From Posidonia oceanica (Eukaryota; Streptophyta; Magnoliopsida; Alismatales; Posidoniaceae): a stretch of 64,000 bases of DNA. Shown here in pieces: positions 55,601-64,000 of this stretch. Where the stretch lies: NCBI GenBank assembly GCA_037176725.1, contig JAZBRS010000011.1, positions 3,720,001 through 3,784,000 on the forward strand, in the 5' to 3' direction. Position 1 is the stretch's first letter. Each line of letters starts with the position of its first letter. The position numbers and the translations under genes are program-made. The notes under the pieces were generated by a model that ran no database searches, was not told where the DNA came from, and saw only the letters and a program-made list of their open reading frames with translations.

Positions 55601-57016
55601 CACATTTGGAAATCTTTCCACAAAGCAAGCAATGCACTGTATTTTTGTCGCCAAGAGTTGGCCACCATGCATACTTCCATCCTGGATCATCTGACTTAGC
55701 TCTTCTTGATTTATCACGAGTTAAACAGGATCAATACCAGGATGCAAGGTGAATGATGCTTCTTGTACTTCATTTCGTGGGAGTGTTGGAGAGCTCTCTT
55801 CTTGTGACATCCTACGATTTATTTATCATAATGAATGGAAAACAAAAAAAACAAGTAAACAACAAGATTCTGATTTCTGAATGAACATGAGCATAATAAA
55901 TCAATAAATCATAAATTTCTGTAAAAAATGGAGAAACCAATAAACCATAACCAACGGCATATTATTCTGATATTTGAATGAACATTAGCATAATAAAACA
56001 ATAAATCATAAATTTCTGTAAAAAATGGAGAAGCCAGTAAAACATGACCGACATCTGAAATTTGGAAAAATAAAAAAATAAACAAGCAGCAAAAAATCGC
56101 ATGATGCCTTGGAGAGTAAAATCGACACTGGTTATCAAATTTCAAAAATATGAAGATGGAAGGAAAAAACATGAGAAATTTCAATAAATACCTTGGAGAG
56201 TGAAGATGGAAGGAAAAAAGGTGAATAAGAGGTCGGAATCAACGCTGGAATGGCCAGACATCGCCGAAATCACGACTGGAATTGCCGAAAACCACTGGAA
56301 TCACTGTCGGAATCACTGAAAGCCGCTGGAATCGCCGTCAGAAGCTACTGCCGGAAGCACCGATGCCGTCGAAGCCCGAAACAGTCGCTGGAATCCCCGC
56401 CGGAAGCTACTGTCGGAGTCGCGAGCACCGCCTATGGCGGAAACCGCTGCTGGAATCGCTGGAGGAGGAAGGAGTTGTTGGTTAGTTGTTGAGGTCCAGG
56501 CGTCGAGCAAAGAAACAGTCGCTGGAATCGTCATCTATGTATGGTTTTTTTTTAATAAAGGTAGAAATATGGATCCGGATCCGGTGCCTAATCGTTCAGA
56601 CGACGCCATGGCGCCATCTAGGCGCCTGCCTGCTCGCCAAAGGTTGCTTTCAACCAAGGCGTCTACACGCCTGGCCGTCGTGGAACACCAGTGTGCCATG
56701 GCGCCGCCTAGGCACTTACCGTAATAACACTGTTTGTGGCGCCCAAGTGACTAGGCGGGCACCTCAATAAGCTTGTTTATATCTACCAGGAATTATAAAG
56801 TTAACTAATACTGAAAAGAAATAAATTTCTTAAGATTGGAAAAGAACTAGTTTTATATGTAACTTGTTAATCAACATTGTCATTAGCCCACTTTTTTAAG
56901 AAAGGGAGGTTTAAAAAAATAGAGCAAAAATATTTCATCTGTACATACTGCCTATTCAGCACATCATTTCCTGTCCATGCCAACAATCCAAAAGCATACA
57001 TGTCTCTCGGATAGAC
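49563..57016 (-). CDS. POLL: DNA polymerase lambda, last three coding exons (partial)
   Basis: Nuclear family X DNA polymerase of base-excision and double-strand-break repair. Three exons: 57016-56949, 49812-49728 and 49658-49563. Joined, they are in one frame with GT/AG introns and correct phases, and cover the thumb-domain end of the protein: YAFGLLAWTGNDVLNR, then LRLLAESKGYRLVDTGLY, then EKEVFDVLGYPWLEPHERNL with a TGA stop at 49563-49565. FPWLEPHERNL is the characteristic plant lambda C-terminus. Upstream exons (finger, palm, BRCT) are not in the window. The intron between the first and second of these exons is 7136 bp and full of transposon remnants. Activity cannot be judged from the C-terminus alone, but no stop or frameshift is seen. 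Confidence 0.87.
49728..49812 (-). CDS. POLL: DNA polymerase lambda exon (second from last)
   Basis: 85 bp. The first base completes the split Gln codon, followed by LRLLAESKGYRLVDTG and ending TSGGKW. Acceptor GGTTTTAG, donor GTAATG. Confidence 0.87.
49813..50754. other. Intron sequence, no recognised feature
   Basis: AT-rich DNA of the large DNA polymerase lambda intron. Short frames exist (for example 50260-50451) but carry no motif I recognise. Confidence 0.5.
50755..50848 (+). pseudogene. Ty3/gypsy reverse transcriptase scrap
   Basis: One frame reads MPILLQKKQDGPMRMYMDNW followed by LFNKAV. It resembles the start of Ty3/gypsy RT (PVLFVKKKDG-RMC-DYR-LNK) with substitutions at conserved positions. 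About 30 residues only, truncated by the AT-rich element that follows. Confidence 0.5.
50843..51737. mobile_element. Candidate MITE-like element with imperfect terminal inverted repeats
   Basis: About 890 bp of AT-rich, non-coding DNA. The left end (AAAGCGGTGCAATATGGATT) and the inverted right end (AAAAGGGTCTAATATGGATT) match over about 25 bp with a few differences. Internal GGATAT/ATATCC words recur. No transposase; target duplication not clear. Confidence 0.45.
51738..52009. other. Unassigned intron sequence
   Basis: No recognisable domain. It may hold the decayed continuation of the copia pol to its right, but no motif is convincing. Confidence 0.4.
52010..53115 (-). pseudogene. pol: Ty1/copia pol fragment: protease, pre-integrase, integrase core
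   Basis: Minus strand. The protease active site SSWIIDSGASSHM is intact (DSGAS at 53091-53077). LDKVLYVLEFSVNLLSIS is the usual protease-end motif. A GAG-pre-integrase segment, SSLIWHRCLDHPSYRKLQQ (Gly of the usual HxRLGHP changed to Asp), follows at about 52720-52660. Integrase at 52383-52042 keeps the second catalytic Asp (CTDNALEF) and the Glu (NGVAERKHRHILDV). Stops and frame changes occur between segments. It breaks off before the reverse transcriptase, so it is a 3'-truncated copy sitting in the DNA polymerase lambda intron. Confidence 0.85.
53290..54087 (-). pseudogene. gag: Ty1/copia gag of the intronic element
   Basis: Starts at ATG 54087 (MASRESLIKNLSWTLEKLNE), with the copia gag N-terminal pattern YLLWAQNFETFLAAHRK. 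It breaks after about 67 codons and continues in other frames. The Arg/Gly-rich stretch (GRGGGRRGRTNGRGR) precedes a zinc knuckle CEHCGRTNPRSDRC (53368-53327), where the metal-binding His is replaced by Pro. Confidence 0.8.
54432..54705 (-). repeat. GC-rich tandem repeats in the copia 5' leader
   Basis: Degenerate units with GGGTCTGTGGACCCTGGCGG between primer site and gag. The same kind of GC-rich repeat occupies the same place in the copia element at 63400-63620. The 91- and 125-codon frames here are repeat artefacts. Confidence 0.75.
54731..54742 (-). other. Primer-binding site of the intronic copia element
   Basis: TGGTACTAAAGC on the minus strand, adjacent to the LTR end. A mutated form of the initiator-tRNA-Met site TGGTATCAGAGC. 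Confidence 0.6.
54743..54861 (-). mobile_element. 5' LTR (119 bp) of the intronic copia element
   Basis: On the minus strand it starts TGTAGTGTTATAGG and ends CTCATTCTACA, so the ends are inverted TGTAG/CTACA. It contains a TATATATA box. Its length is similar to the 139- and 140-bp LTRs at 63057 and 62820. Confidence 0.75.
54862..55009. other. Unassigned intron sequence
   Basis: No recognised motif between the copia LTR and the hAT fragment. Confidence 0.4.
55010..55810 (-). pseudogene. hAT transposase N-terminal fragment (BED zinc finger)
   Basis: Minus strand, start ATG at 55810 (MSQEESSPTL). A BED-type DNA-binding finger follows: KYAWWPTLGDKNTVHCLLCG, then RLKEHLIGG and DVSKCPKTT, giving the Cys-x2-Cys...His...Cys set. 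Further on come DEFFADALYECGLSFNTVN and, after a stop, GYRPPSFHQVRKPLLE, the usual start of hAT transposase bodies. The catalytic domain and dimerisation region are missing. Frameshifts and stops mark it as dead. It lies in the large intron of DNA polymerase lambda. Confidence 0.75.
55865..56065. repeat. About 100-bp tandem duplication
   Basis: Two copies of a segment containing TAATAAATCAATAAATCATA and TTTCTGTAAAAAATGGAGAA, at about 55868-55965 and 55970-56065, a few differences apart. Non-coding. Confidence 0.8.
56190..56720. other. GC-richer intron segment with CCGGAA and GGCGCC repeats
   Basis: 56240-56530 is built of short CTGGAATCGCCG/CGGAAGC-type repeats. 56590-56725 has repeated GGCGCC(TAGGCG) words typical of a dispersed plant repeat. 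No supported gene; the ORFs on both strands follow the repeats. Confidence 0.5.
56949..57016 (-). CDS. POLL: DNA polymerase lambda exon (third from last)
   Basis: 68 bp, 22 codons plus 2 bases. Begins VYPRDMYAFG after acceptor TTGTCAG (57017-57019 is the AG side). Ends NDVLNR plus CA before donor GTATGT. Confidence 0.87.
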
Positions 57017-57019
57017 CTG

Positions 57020-57295
57020 ACAATTAATACCATAAAGAAAGCAAAATTATTACATTTATCAGTCTGATAATATTATACTAGGAATTTAAGGATCCAGGCA
57101 TAATTCAAGGGAAAGTTAAGCTAAAAAAATCTTTTCATGAAAATGGAGCCTAGTTTTAACTAATATTTTGAAGTATTTTGAGACCTAAGGAACATAAGCG
57201 CAAAAGCACACAGAATATGGCAATATACAATCTCCAAGACATATATACAGGCATGCAACTGCATCCATATTTGAGAAGATACAGTACTCAGATCG
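57020..57295 (-). other. Intron upstream of the VYPRDMYAFG exon
   Basis: AT-rich intron ending in the splice acceptor at 57017-57019. No further DNA polymerase lambda exon was found before the transposon sequence begins near 57296. Confidence 0.6.
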
Positions 57296-57532
57296 TTGAC
57301 ATTTGTTTCAAGGTCATCCTGTCATCATTTCTTGGTTAATGCTAGAAAAAAAGGATCCTTGTATTTGAAACATTTGTTTCAAGATCATCCACTTACGCGT
57401 CGTTACCTTGTATCTGCCGAGGTTACCTTTCTTAAGTCCAAATCCTTCTTTGAGATGACAGAACAAGTTCCTGTCTTGGAGTCTGTCCCTCTTCCTTACA
57501 CCTGTTCCGGTTACTTCCACAGAACATTATAG
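57296..57532 (+). pseudogene. Ty1/copia pol scrap
   Basis: The frame includes TRRYLVSAEVTFLKSKSFFE, the segment that precedes reverse transcriptase in copia pol (RRYxVSxDVTFFE). Upstream and downstream parts are absent. It lies out of order relative to the copia element at 59510, so it is a separate piece. Confidence 0.65.
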
Positions 57533-59509
57533 GTTGGTCTAAGAAGTATCCAAACCCTTGCAGGTGTATCATCGGCATCAACGGCCACCCAGGTTCGGTT
57601 GACCGAACCATTCCGGTGTGCCAGACCAGCGTCCAGGTTCAGTCGACTGTTTGAAAACAGTCTACCGAATAAGGCCTGGATGCATTCTCAGGTCTCTGGT
57701 CTGATCGACCGTTCCAAAACAGTCTGCTGAACCAAACCTCTGAACTCATTCATGGGTACTTTTGGGTTAAGTTTTAAGATGGTTTAACATAGTAAATTAC
57801 TAGATTGCCCTTGTAGGTAATTATGGCACAATAATGATTAGAATAATCATTAAAATAATATAGGGAATGCCAAAAACAAATTAATAAGATTCCCTGAGAG
57901 CTATAGTTAGTATAAAGAATTATAGAACTTAGAAATGATAAGTTCTCCCCTAAATAGTTTAGTTGGATGTTAGGGATGATATTTAACCCTAGGTTTAGAT
58001 GTAAATTAGCGTTTAGTGTTGATTTCCGGTCTTGTAAGTCGAGTAGGACTTCGAGACTGAGGCCATTGCTCTAGCTTTGGCCTTGTTTTCTGTGCCAGGT
58101 TTTGCATGGCTTTTCTGTAGTGCTTGAGCTATGATTTTATCGGAGTTATAAAGGAAAGATTGTTATGGCCCTGTGATGATATTCAAATGGTTTTCGAAAA
58201 GATATTTGAAAGAAAATGCATCTGTTTGCAAAATGTTTGGAAAGGTTTTCCGAGGTTTTTGGACAGTTTCCATGTAACCGAAGGATAGTACCGATGGAGT
58301 AGGAAGATAAGACCTCAAAGAAGTCGATTACGATTCCTAAGACGTAGATTCTGAGCATGTGGTACAGTTAGGTCCGTTGAAATAGACGAATTACCCTCTG
58401 TGCCAATGCTGACTGGGGTTAGGATTAGAGTCCCCAGACGTTCAGGCACCAAAAGGGCGTCAGAAGGACGCAACCCCGTGTACTGAGAAAATGATAATTG
58501 AGGGCTGAGTTCCCGGGACGATGGTTCCTCCCACACGGGAGCCCACCGCAGCAATGCAGTGGGATTGGGGTTAGAGTCCCTAACGGCTGCTTGTGGCCGG
58601 GTTGGTCGCTGATGGCCACAGTGACACAACAAATTTTCGCACTAGGTGCGTGAGTGTGGTTTTGTGTTGGCTTGGGCTTGATTTGGCAAAGAGTGGCCAT
58701 TCCAAGTAAACATATGAGATTTCAAATGAAGCATGTGTTTTGAAAGAAAGTGCACTTGTTTTGGAAAGCATGTTTTAAAGAATCTGTGCTTGTGTGGCAA
58801 TGGTAGATTGCCTCATTGTAGTTCATGGCATCAAAGATAGGATTCCTGTTTTTCTGAGAATGATGTGTTTTGGTTGCTGGCGCCTATGTGGTGTTACTAT
58901 TTGACTCTGTGTTTGTCTGTGATGATTGCTGTGTTGCGTGTTCTAAATGCAAATGAGAGCGTCTTTGGTCCACCCAGTGAGTGTGTGGGATCAGGCAGCG
59001 TGCTTTGTGTGGTTTTAGGCTTGATTTGGCTGACGTAGCCATCTCATGTATAAAGAATTTTGAAAGAGCATGCATATGATTTTAAAATGAAAAGAGAAAA
59101 AGAGATTTCTGAGGCATTGTTTTATGATTTTGCTGTTGGCTGGGCAACAGTGGGTTGTCCTGTCGAGTGTTGCGGCGTCCAGATGGGATGCCTATGCTTG
59201 TTTGTTTTGCAGCGTGTTTACGTCAGTCCCCTCAGTAATGGTCGTTGAGCAGATTAAGTGAGGTGTGTGCTGGGAGACCTTTTGAGGGGTAATTCATGTA
59301 TGTTTTGTTTTCTATGTTTTTAGCAGGTGCAGGACAGGAACGGCTTTAGCTAATGTACATACAGAATCACTCTGCCACACATCAAGGATTCTGAGTAAGC
59401 ATGTAGAGTAGTTTTATTTTAGTTGTTTATTAGATTTAAATTTGTTGTTCTTACTTGGATTTAGTTTCAGAAAAGAAAAAAAAAGGGTGGCTAAGTACGG
59501 GATGTTATA
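57533..59509 (+). mobile_element. Second copy of LTR-like sequence X
   Basis: Collinear with 40490-41770 plus 45203-46007 and ends GGGATGTTATA, matching the GGTCGTTACA end of X. An 8-bp repeat TTATAGGT occurs at both edges (about 57530-57537 and 59504-59511). It contains a perfect inverted repeat GGTTCGGTTGACCGAACC at 57592-57609. Non-coding. It lies between two copia fragments. Confidence 0.6.
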
Positions 59510-62500
59510 GGTACTCAGAAGTGCGACCATTGTGGCCACATTAATCACACGTCTGATTGATGCTAGAATAAATTTGATAGGCTAGAATGGGCTCAGAATG
59601 TGACTACAGATATTACAGTGAGTGAGTCAAATACTATACATTATGCTACTGTTTTTGTCCCATAGGTCGCGTATGAAAAGTTCCTTCAGTTCCAAGCTGC
59701 CTAGTCTACTGTTACTGCTTCACATGTTGCCATATTAGGTATTCGTGCTTACCTAGCCTCTAAAGACAATTCTTAGGTTATAGACCCTTGAACATCCACT
59801 CACATGTCAAGTACCCGTAACCTTTTCACCTCCCTCGAACAATTGCCAAATATTTCCTCTATGTCCAATGTCGATAGTAGGTCATGTCAAGTTGCTAGTG
59901 AAAGGATTGTTCATGTCTCGTTCAACCTTTAACTTGACAAAGTTCTTTATGTTCCAGACTTTCCAGTAAACTTATTTTCTATTAGTGCCATTACCAAAGC
60001 CTAATTCTGCTATGTAACCTTTTTCCTGTATCACTATACTTTTCTGGACCTCGTCCTGAAGATGGGAAAAAGGATTAATTTGAGCCGTGAGTGTGGTCGT
60101 GGCCTTTACATCCTAGTGCATGATGAGATTCCCAAGTGGCTTGTGTCTTCCACTTCTTTACAGGAGTCCTCTCTTCTATGACATTATCATTTGAGTCATC
60201 CATCTCTTCAAAAGCTTCAACAAGCTCTATCGTGGTTGTCTATCAAGTCTTTTGAGTGTGAGTTGTGTCAGCTATAGTCATCCAACGAGTTTTGTTAGTG
60301 AGTGTCCTTTTGAGCTGATATTTGGGGTCCAACTTGTGTCACGTGTTAGGTATTATATAGTGTTTGTGGATGATTACTCTTGTGTCTATCTTAGGTGTAT
60401 TTGTTGAAAGACAGGACTCATATACCTGAAGTAATCAAAAAGCTTTTTAATGAAATAAAAACTCAATTTTCAACCTCTCTACAACCTTTTCATACTAATA
60501 ATACTCTTGAATTTGTTCAAAGTGAGATAGCTGAATTTCGTTCTTCCTTGGGGATTCTTCACCAAACAACATGTCTACATACATCTCCGTAGAATGGTGT
60601 AACTGCAAAGAAATATAATCATATTCTTGATGTTACTTGTACTATTATGCTCAAGTATTCTAAAGTACCTTTGGTCTGATACTATTCTCATTGCGTCCTA
60701 TTGTATTAATAGGATGCCCTCTTCTGTTTTATTTGGTGATATTCCTTTTCGTCAGTTATGTCCTAATGATACCTTATTCCACCTTCCTCCCCGTGTCTTT
60801 GGTTGTGTTTGTTATGTCTAGGATCTCGCACCTAGACTTGTCAAACTATCTCCTAGCTCCATTAAGTGTATGTTTGTGGAATATTCTAAGACTCAGAAGG
60901 GATAATGCTATTACAATCCTGCAACTCGATGGTATTTTGTGTCCACTGATGTTACCTTTTCTAAGTCCACACCATTTTTTTCTTGCTCCTCCTACAGATC
61001 TACTGGTCACTATTCCTCTTCCTTCACCAGTAGATAATGTTAGGACTGTTGGTGTTGTCTCTACTCTTGCTACTACTAATTGTTGACCATCCCTTACAGG
61101 TTTACACTCATTGCCCCAAGGAAGCCAGATCAATAGTATTGCCTACACCTTCCTCATCTTCGCCGGACAGTCCTTTCTCCACTGACCTTGACTTGCCTAT
61201 CGCCCTTCGTCGTGGTAAGCGATCTTGTACTGCACATCTAATTTCTAATTTTATTTCCTATGATCGGTTTAACCCTTCCATTCGCCAGTTTGCTCTTTCC
61301 ATTTTTTCTGAGTCTATTCTCAGGAACTACAAAGAGGTTATTCTTCTTCCACAATGGAAAACTGCTATAGATGAAGAAATGTAGGTACTCATATCCTGTG
61401 GTACATGGACTTTGGTTCCTTGACCTATTGATAGCTCAGTTGTTGGTTGTAGATGGATTTACACCATCAAATATAAACCAGACGGATATATGAACAGATA
61501 CAAAACACGTTTGGTTGCTCATAGGTTTACTCAGACCTATGGTGTGGATTATGCTGAAACTTTTTCCCCTATGGCCAGATTGAGCTCTATTCGTGTTCTA
61601 CTGTCCATTACCATCAATAAGTTATGAGATCTTCATCAGTTGGATGTCAGAAATGTCTTTCTTTATGGTGATCTACATGAGACAGTTCGTATAGAGCAAA
61701 CTTCAGGATATGTTACTTAGGAGGGAATCTAGTCTGTCATCTTAAAAAGGCTATCTATAGTCTCAAACATGGCCTAGGGGCATGGTTTGAAAAATTCAAC
61801 AATATTGTTATAAAAGCAAGATTCAAGAGTGTTGTTGACCATTCTATCTTCATCAGAACATATGCTAGTGGCAGTCTTATTCTAGCAATATATGTTGATG
61901 ATATTCTCTTAAATGGGAATGACACAACAGGGATTGCAGAGACCAAGGAGTATTTGAGAAAGCACTTTGTTACAGAGGATATGGGATGTCCTAAGTATTT
62001 CCTTAAGATAGAGTTCACTTACGGTAAAAATAAAATAATGCTGTTATTGAGGAAATATGTTCTTGGCTTACTTTAGAAAATTAGATTGTTAGGATGCAAG
62101 TCAGAGTCAACTCGTGTTGATCAGACTATAGATTTTTGGGATAGTTCCTTAGAGTTTTTTGATGATGTTGGAAAATATAGAATACTTGTTGGAAAATTGA
62201 TCTATTCTTACAGTTACGCATCTAGGTATCTCATATGTTGTAGGATTACTTAGTCGGTTCATGCAAGAACCTCGAATGGTTCATTGGAGAGGTGTCCTTT
62301 GTGCATTGACCTACATCTAAGGAACACCGGGAAAGGGACTGATATACAAGAAACATTGGCATCTATAGGTTGAAGCTTAGTCAGACTTCAGTTACGCAGG
62401 TGATATTGTACCTATGTGAGAGATAACTTAGTTACTTAGAGAAGTAAAAAATAGAACGTGGTTTCCAGGCCCAATGCAGAGGTAGAGCACAGATCTATGG

Positions 62501-62807
62501 CTCAAACCACTTATAAGATGGTCTGACTCAGTTCATTGTTGATAGAACTTGACTTCACAGTCCAGTCTCCTATGCCACTGCATTATGACAATCAAACTGC
62601 AATATTCATTACTAATAATCCCGTATTCCATGAAAAAACAAAGTACATTGAAGTTGACTGTCACTATATACGAGATCTAGTGATGAAAGGAATAATTTCT
62701 ACTACCTATACACTATCATCCGATCAGTTGGCTGACATCTTCACAAAGGGTCTAGTAACAAGTATTTTGCAAGTCTCTTTGTAACAAGCTGGATATATAT
62801 ACTCCAA
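59510..62807 (+). pseudogene. pol: Ty1/copia gag-pol relic
   Basis: Heavily mutated but ordered copia polyprotein lacking the gag N-terminus. Zinc knuckle CDHCGHINHTSD-stop-C (near 59523-59565). Protease is degenerate (VIDP-stop-TSTHM for IIDSGASSHM). Pre-integrase LSHPSLQKLQQALSWLS (60195-60245). Integrase has TNNTLEF (catalytic Asp to Asn) and NGVTAKKYNHILDV (Glu lost). Reverse transcriptase YTIKYKPDGYMNRYKTRLVA near 61460-61518, with AIYVDDILL intact (YVDD 61891-61902). RNase H tail [14 protein letters not shown] and [13 protein letters not shown] (62536-62784). Many stops; not functional. Confidence 0.88.
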
Positions 62808-62819
62808 CTTGAGGGGAAA
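62808..62819 (+). other. Polypurine tract of the copia relic
   Basis: CTTGAGGGGAAA directly before the LTR start, the usual copia arrangement after RNase H. Confidence 0.7.
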
Positions 62820-62959
62820 TATTGGTGGTGTTATTTAGGTTATTTAAGGTATATGGATAAATGAGTATCCATTTACCATTAGTTATTATAGTCTCTTAGA
62901 AATAGACTTGTAAACCCACTTCTTTAGCAATTCAATCAAAATTCTTTTATCATCTAACA
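62820..62959 (+). mobile_element. 140-bp LTR of the copia relic
   Basis: Starts TATTGGTGGTG (TG mutated) and ends CATCTAACA. It is followed at 62960 by GTATCAAAAGC, a primer-site-like sequence, so this LTR has a 3' end on its left and a leader on its right. It shares an AT-rich core and TCTAACA end with the LTR at 63057. Confidence 0.7.
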
Positions 62960-63056
62960 GTATCAAAAGCAAATTAGATCTAGGGTTTCTAAAGAGCAGA
63001 GAGACTTCTTCTCCCTCTCCTCCTTCAATGGAAAGAGAGGGAAAATCAATTGTAAT
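62960..63056 (+). mobile_element. Short leader after the copia LTR
   Basis: Begins with primer-site-like GTATCAAAAGC, then ATCTAGGGTTTCTAAAGAGC and a CT-rich stretch. No coding. Interrupted by the next copia LTR. Confidence 0.5.
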
Positions 63057-63195
63057 TGTTAGAATTATTAGAGTATGAGTATGTTAGATGGGTTAGTGGT
63101 TATATGGATATCCATTAGTCTCTGTAGGTATTCCAAATCACTATATATGTAACCTAACTTGATCTATGTGATTATCTCAGTCTTTCTCTCTAACA
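63057..63195 (+). mobile_element. 5' LTR (139 bp) of a copia element leaving the window
   Basis: Starts TGTTAGAATT and ends CTCTCTAACA, with perfect inverted termini TGTTAGA/TCTAACA. It contains a TATATAT box near 63136 and is followed at once by the primer site. GTAAT (63052-63056) is the candidate left target duplication; the right one is outside the window. Confidence 0.88.
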
Positions 63196-63207
63196 TGGTA
63201 TCAGAAC
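63196..63207 (+). other. Primer-binding site, initiator tRNA-Met type
   Basis: TGGTATCAGAAC, one base from the consensus TGGTATCAGAGC, immediately after the LTR. Confidence 0.85.
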
Positions 63208-63399
63208 TTTAGGTTTTCAAACCCTAAAAAAAAAAAAAAAGGGAGGCCAGCAGCAACCGACTTTTTTTTTCTACTGCCTCTCTCTCTCTCTCTCTTCCTG
63301 CCCTCTCCCTCACACCCGCAGCTTCCACCGACTCTCTCCCATGCCGGCAGCACGCATGTAACCTCCAGCCGACCTTCCAGCCTCTCTCCTCCATGCCGT

Positions 63400-63620
63400 C
63401 AGGCTGTCCAGGCCCTCCTCCGGTGCTGTCACGCCGCCCAGAACTCTCCTCCGATGTCGTCTGGCCCTTCCAGGCCCTCCTCCGGCGTCGTCTAGTCCTT
63501 CCAGACGCCTCCTCCGGCGTCGTCTGGCCCTTCCAGCCCCTCCTCCGGCCTCGTCTGGCCCTACAGGCCCCTCCTCCAGCGTCGTCGGGCCCTTCCAGGC
63601 CCTCCTACTACTGCCGCCGG
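63400..63620 (+). repeat. 36-bp GC-rich tandem repeats in the copia leader
   Basis: Units with GGCCCTTCCAG and CCTCCTCCGGCGTCGTCT recur every 36 bp, giving open frames on both strands (103 and 104 codons) that I regard as artefacts. Equivalent repeats lie in the leader of the intronic copia element. Confidence 0.8.
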
Positions 63621-63788
63621 CCACTACAGTCTCTTCCCCTTGACCGGCGTCGTTGGTTAGGCTGTTCCTTTATACTATCTGCCATCCTTGTGATTCCTCT
63701 TTGATTCTGGATGGTTTATTGATCTCTGTCGTACTTTACTACTAGATTTCTACTTGTATTCTTTTTATTTCTACGTACTACTGCACTT

Positions 63789-64000
63789 ATGGCCTCCTCC
63801 TCTGGTGATGTTATGCTTCGTAGTCTGAGTGGTACGTCTATCAAGCTTGATGGTCGTAATTATCTTATATGGGCAAAGTCTATCCAAGTGTTTCTGAGCG
63901 CCTATAAAAAGATCAAGCATATTACACAAGATCCTCCTGATGTAAAAAGTGCGGAATATGATGACTGGCTAGCTTCTGATTATGGTGTTATTACGTAGCT
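63789..64000 (+). pseudogene. gag: Ty1/copia gag, N-terminus, cut by window end
   Basis: Start ATG at 63789: MASSSGDVMLRSLSGTSIKL, then YLIWAKSIQVFLSAYKKIK and the EYDDWLASD segment, the copia gag N-terminal domain. It parallels the intronic copy (YLLWAQNFETFLAAHRK, EDWYADD). A TAG at 63996-63998 interrupts the frame. The rest lies beyond the window. Confidence 0.8.

Noticed and set aside
57592..57609. Perfect inverted repeat GGTTCGGTTGACCGAACC as a transposon end or operator
   Set aside because: Isolated within the X copy, with no partner or target duplication; noted only as a local feature of X.
63310..63704. ORFs of 103 and 104 codons on opposite strands
   Set aside because: Same GC-rich 36-bp leader repeat; located between primer site and gag.

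Overview
This is a stretch of a large, transposon-dominated plant nuclear genome. The evidence is the last exons of a plant-type DNA polymerase lambda gene, many LTR retrotransposons of the plant Ty3/gypsy Tat/Ogre type (tRNA-Arg-like primer sites, multi-kilobase LTRs starting TGTAGACACCCC or TGTTGACACCCC), short-LTR Ty1/copia elements, a hAT transposase fragment, and relics of plant mitochondrial linear-plasmid polymerases. The species cannot be named from the sequence. No rRNA, tRNA, CRISPR array or bacterial-type operon was seen. Almost every long ORF is a by-product of tandem repeats or low-complexity LTR DNA.

Layout. 1-8547: 3' end of a plus-strand Tat-like element (tandem-repeat 3' UTR, polypurine tract, 6.4 kb LTR A). 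8548-28690: a minus-strand nest. LTR G and LTR H belong to one old family. LTR H is split (10881-12062 and 26874-27375) by element F, which has a 5' LTR, a leader, a decayed gag, no visible pol and a 3' tandem array. The leader of F is itself split by solo LTR B (5757 bp, perfect 5-bp target duplication ACTGT). 28691-34310: a plus-strand gag-protease element (J) whose pol is gutted down to the integrase C-terminus. 34311-40075: two related LTRs (D, E), each followed by a tRNA-Arg-like primer site and leader. 40076-46007: an unclassified LTR-like sequence (X) split by solo LTR C (3432 bp, perfect target duplication CTTGG).

46019-49305 is the most unusual part. A family B DNA polymerase pseudogene (plus strand) and a phage-type single-subunit RNA polymerase pseudogene (minus strand) point toward each other. 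Both resemble the polymerases of plant mitochondrial linear plasmids, and convergent DNA and RNA polymerase genes are the layout of such plasmids. I read this as a fossil plasmid insertion in nuclear DNA, immediately downstream of DNA polymerase lambda.

49563-57016 (minus strand) holds the last three coding exons of DNA polymerase lambda. All three are in frame with canonical GT/AG splice sites, but two are separated by a 7.1 kb intron filled with a Ty3 RT scrap, a MITE-like element, a truncated copia element and a hAT fragment. 57017-64000 is upstream intron or flank occupied by a copia scrap, a second X-like copy, a decayed plus-strand copia element with a 140-bp LTR, and the 5' end of a further copia element that runs out of the window.
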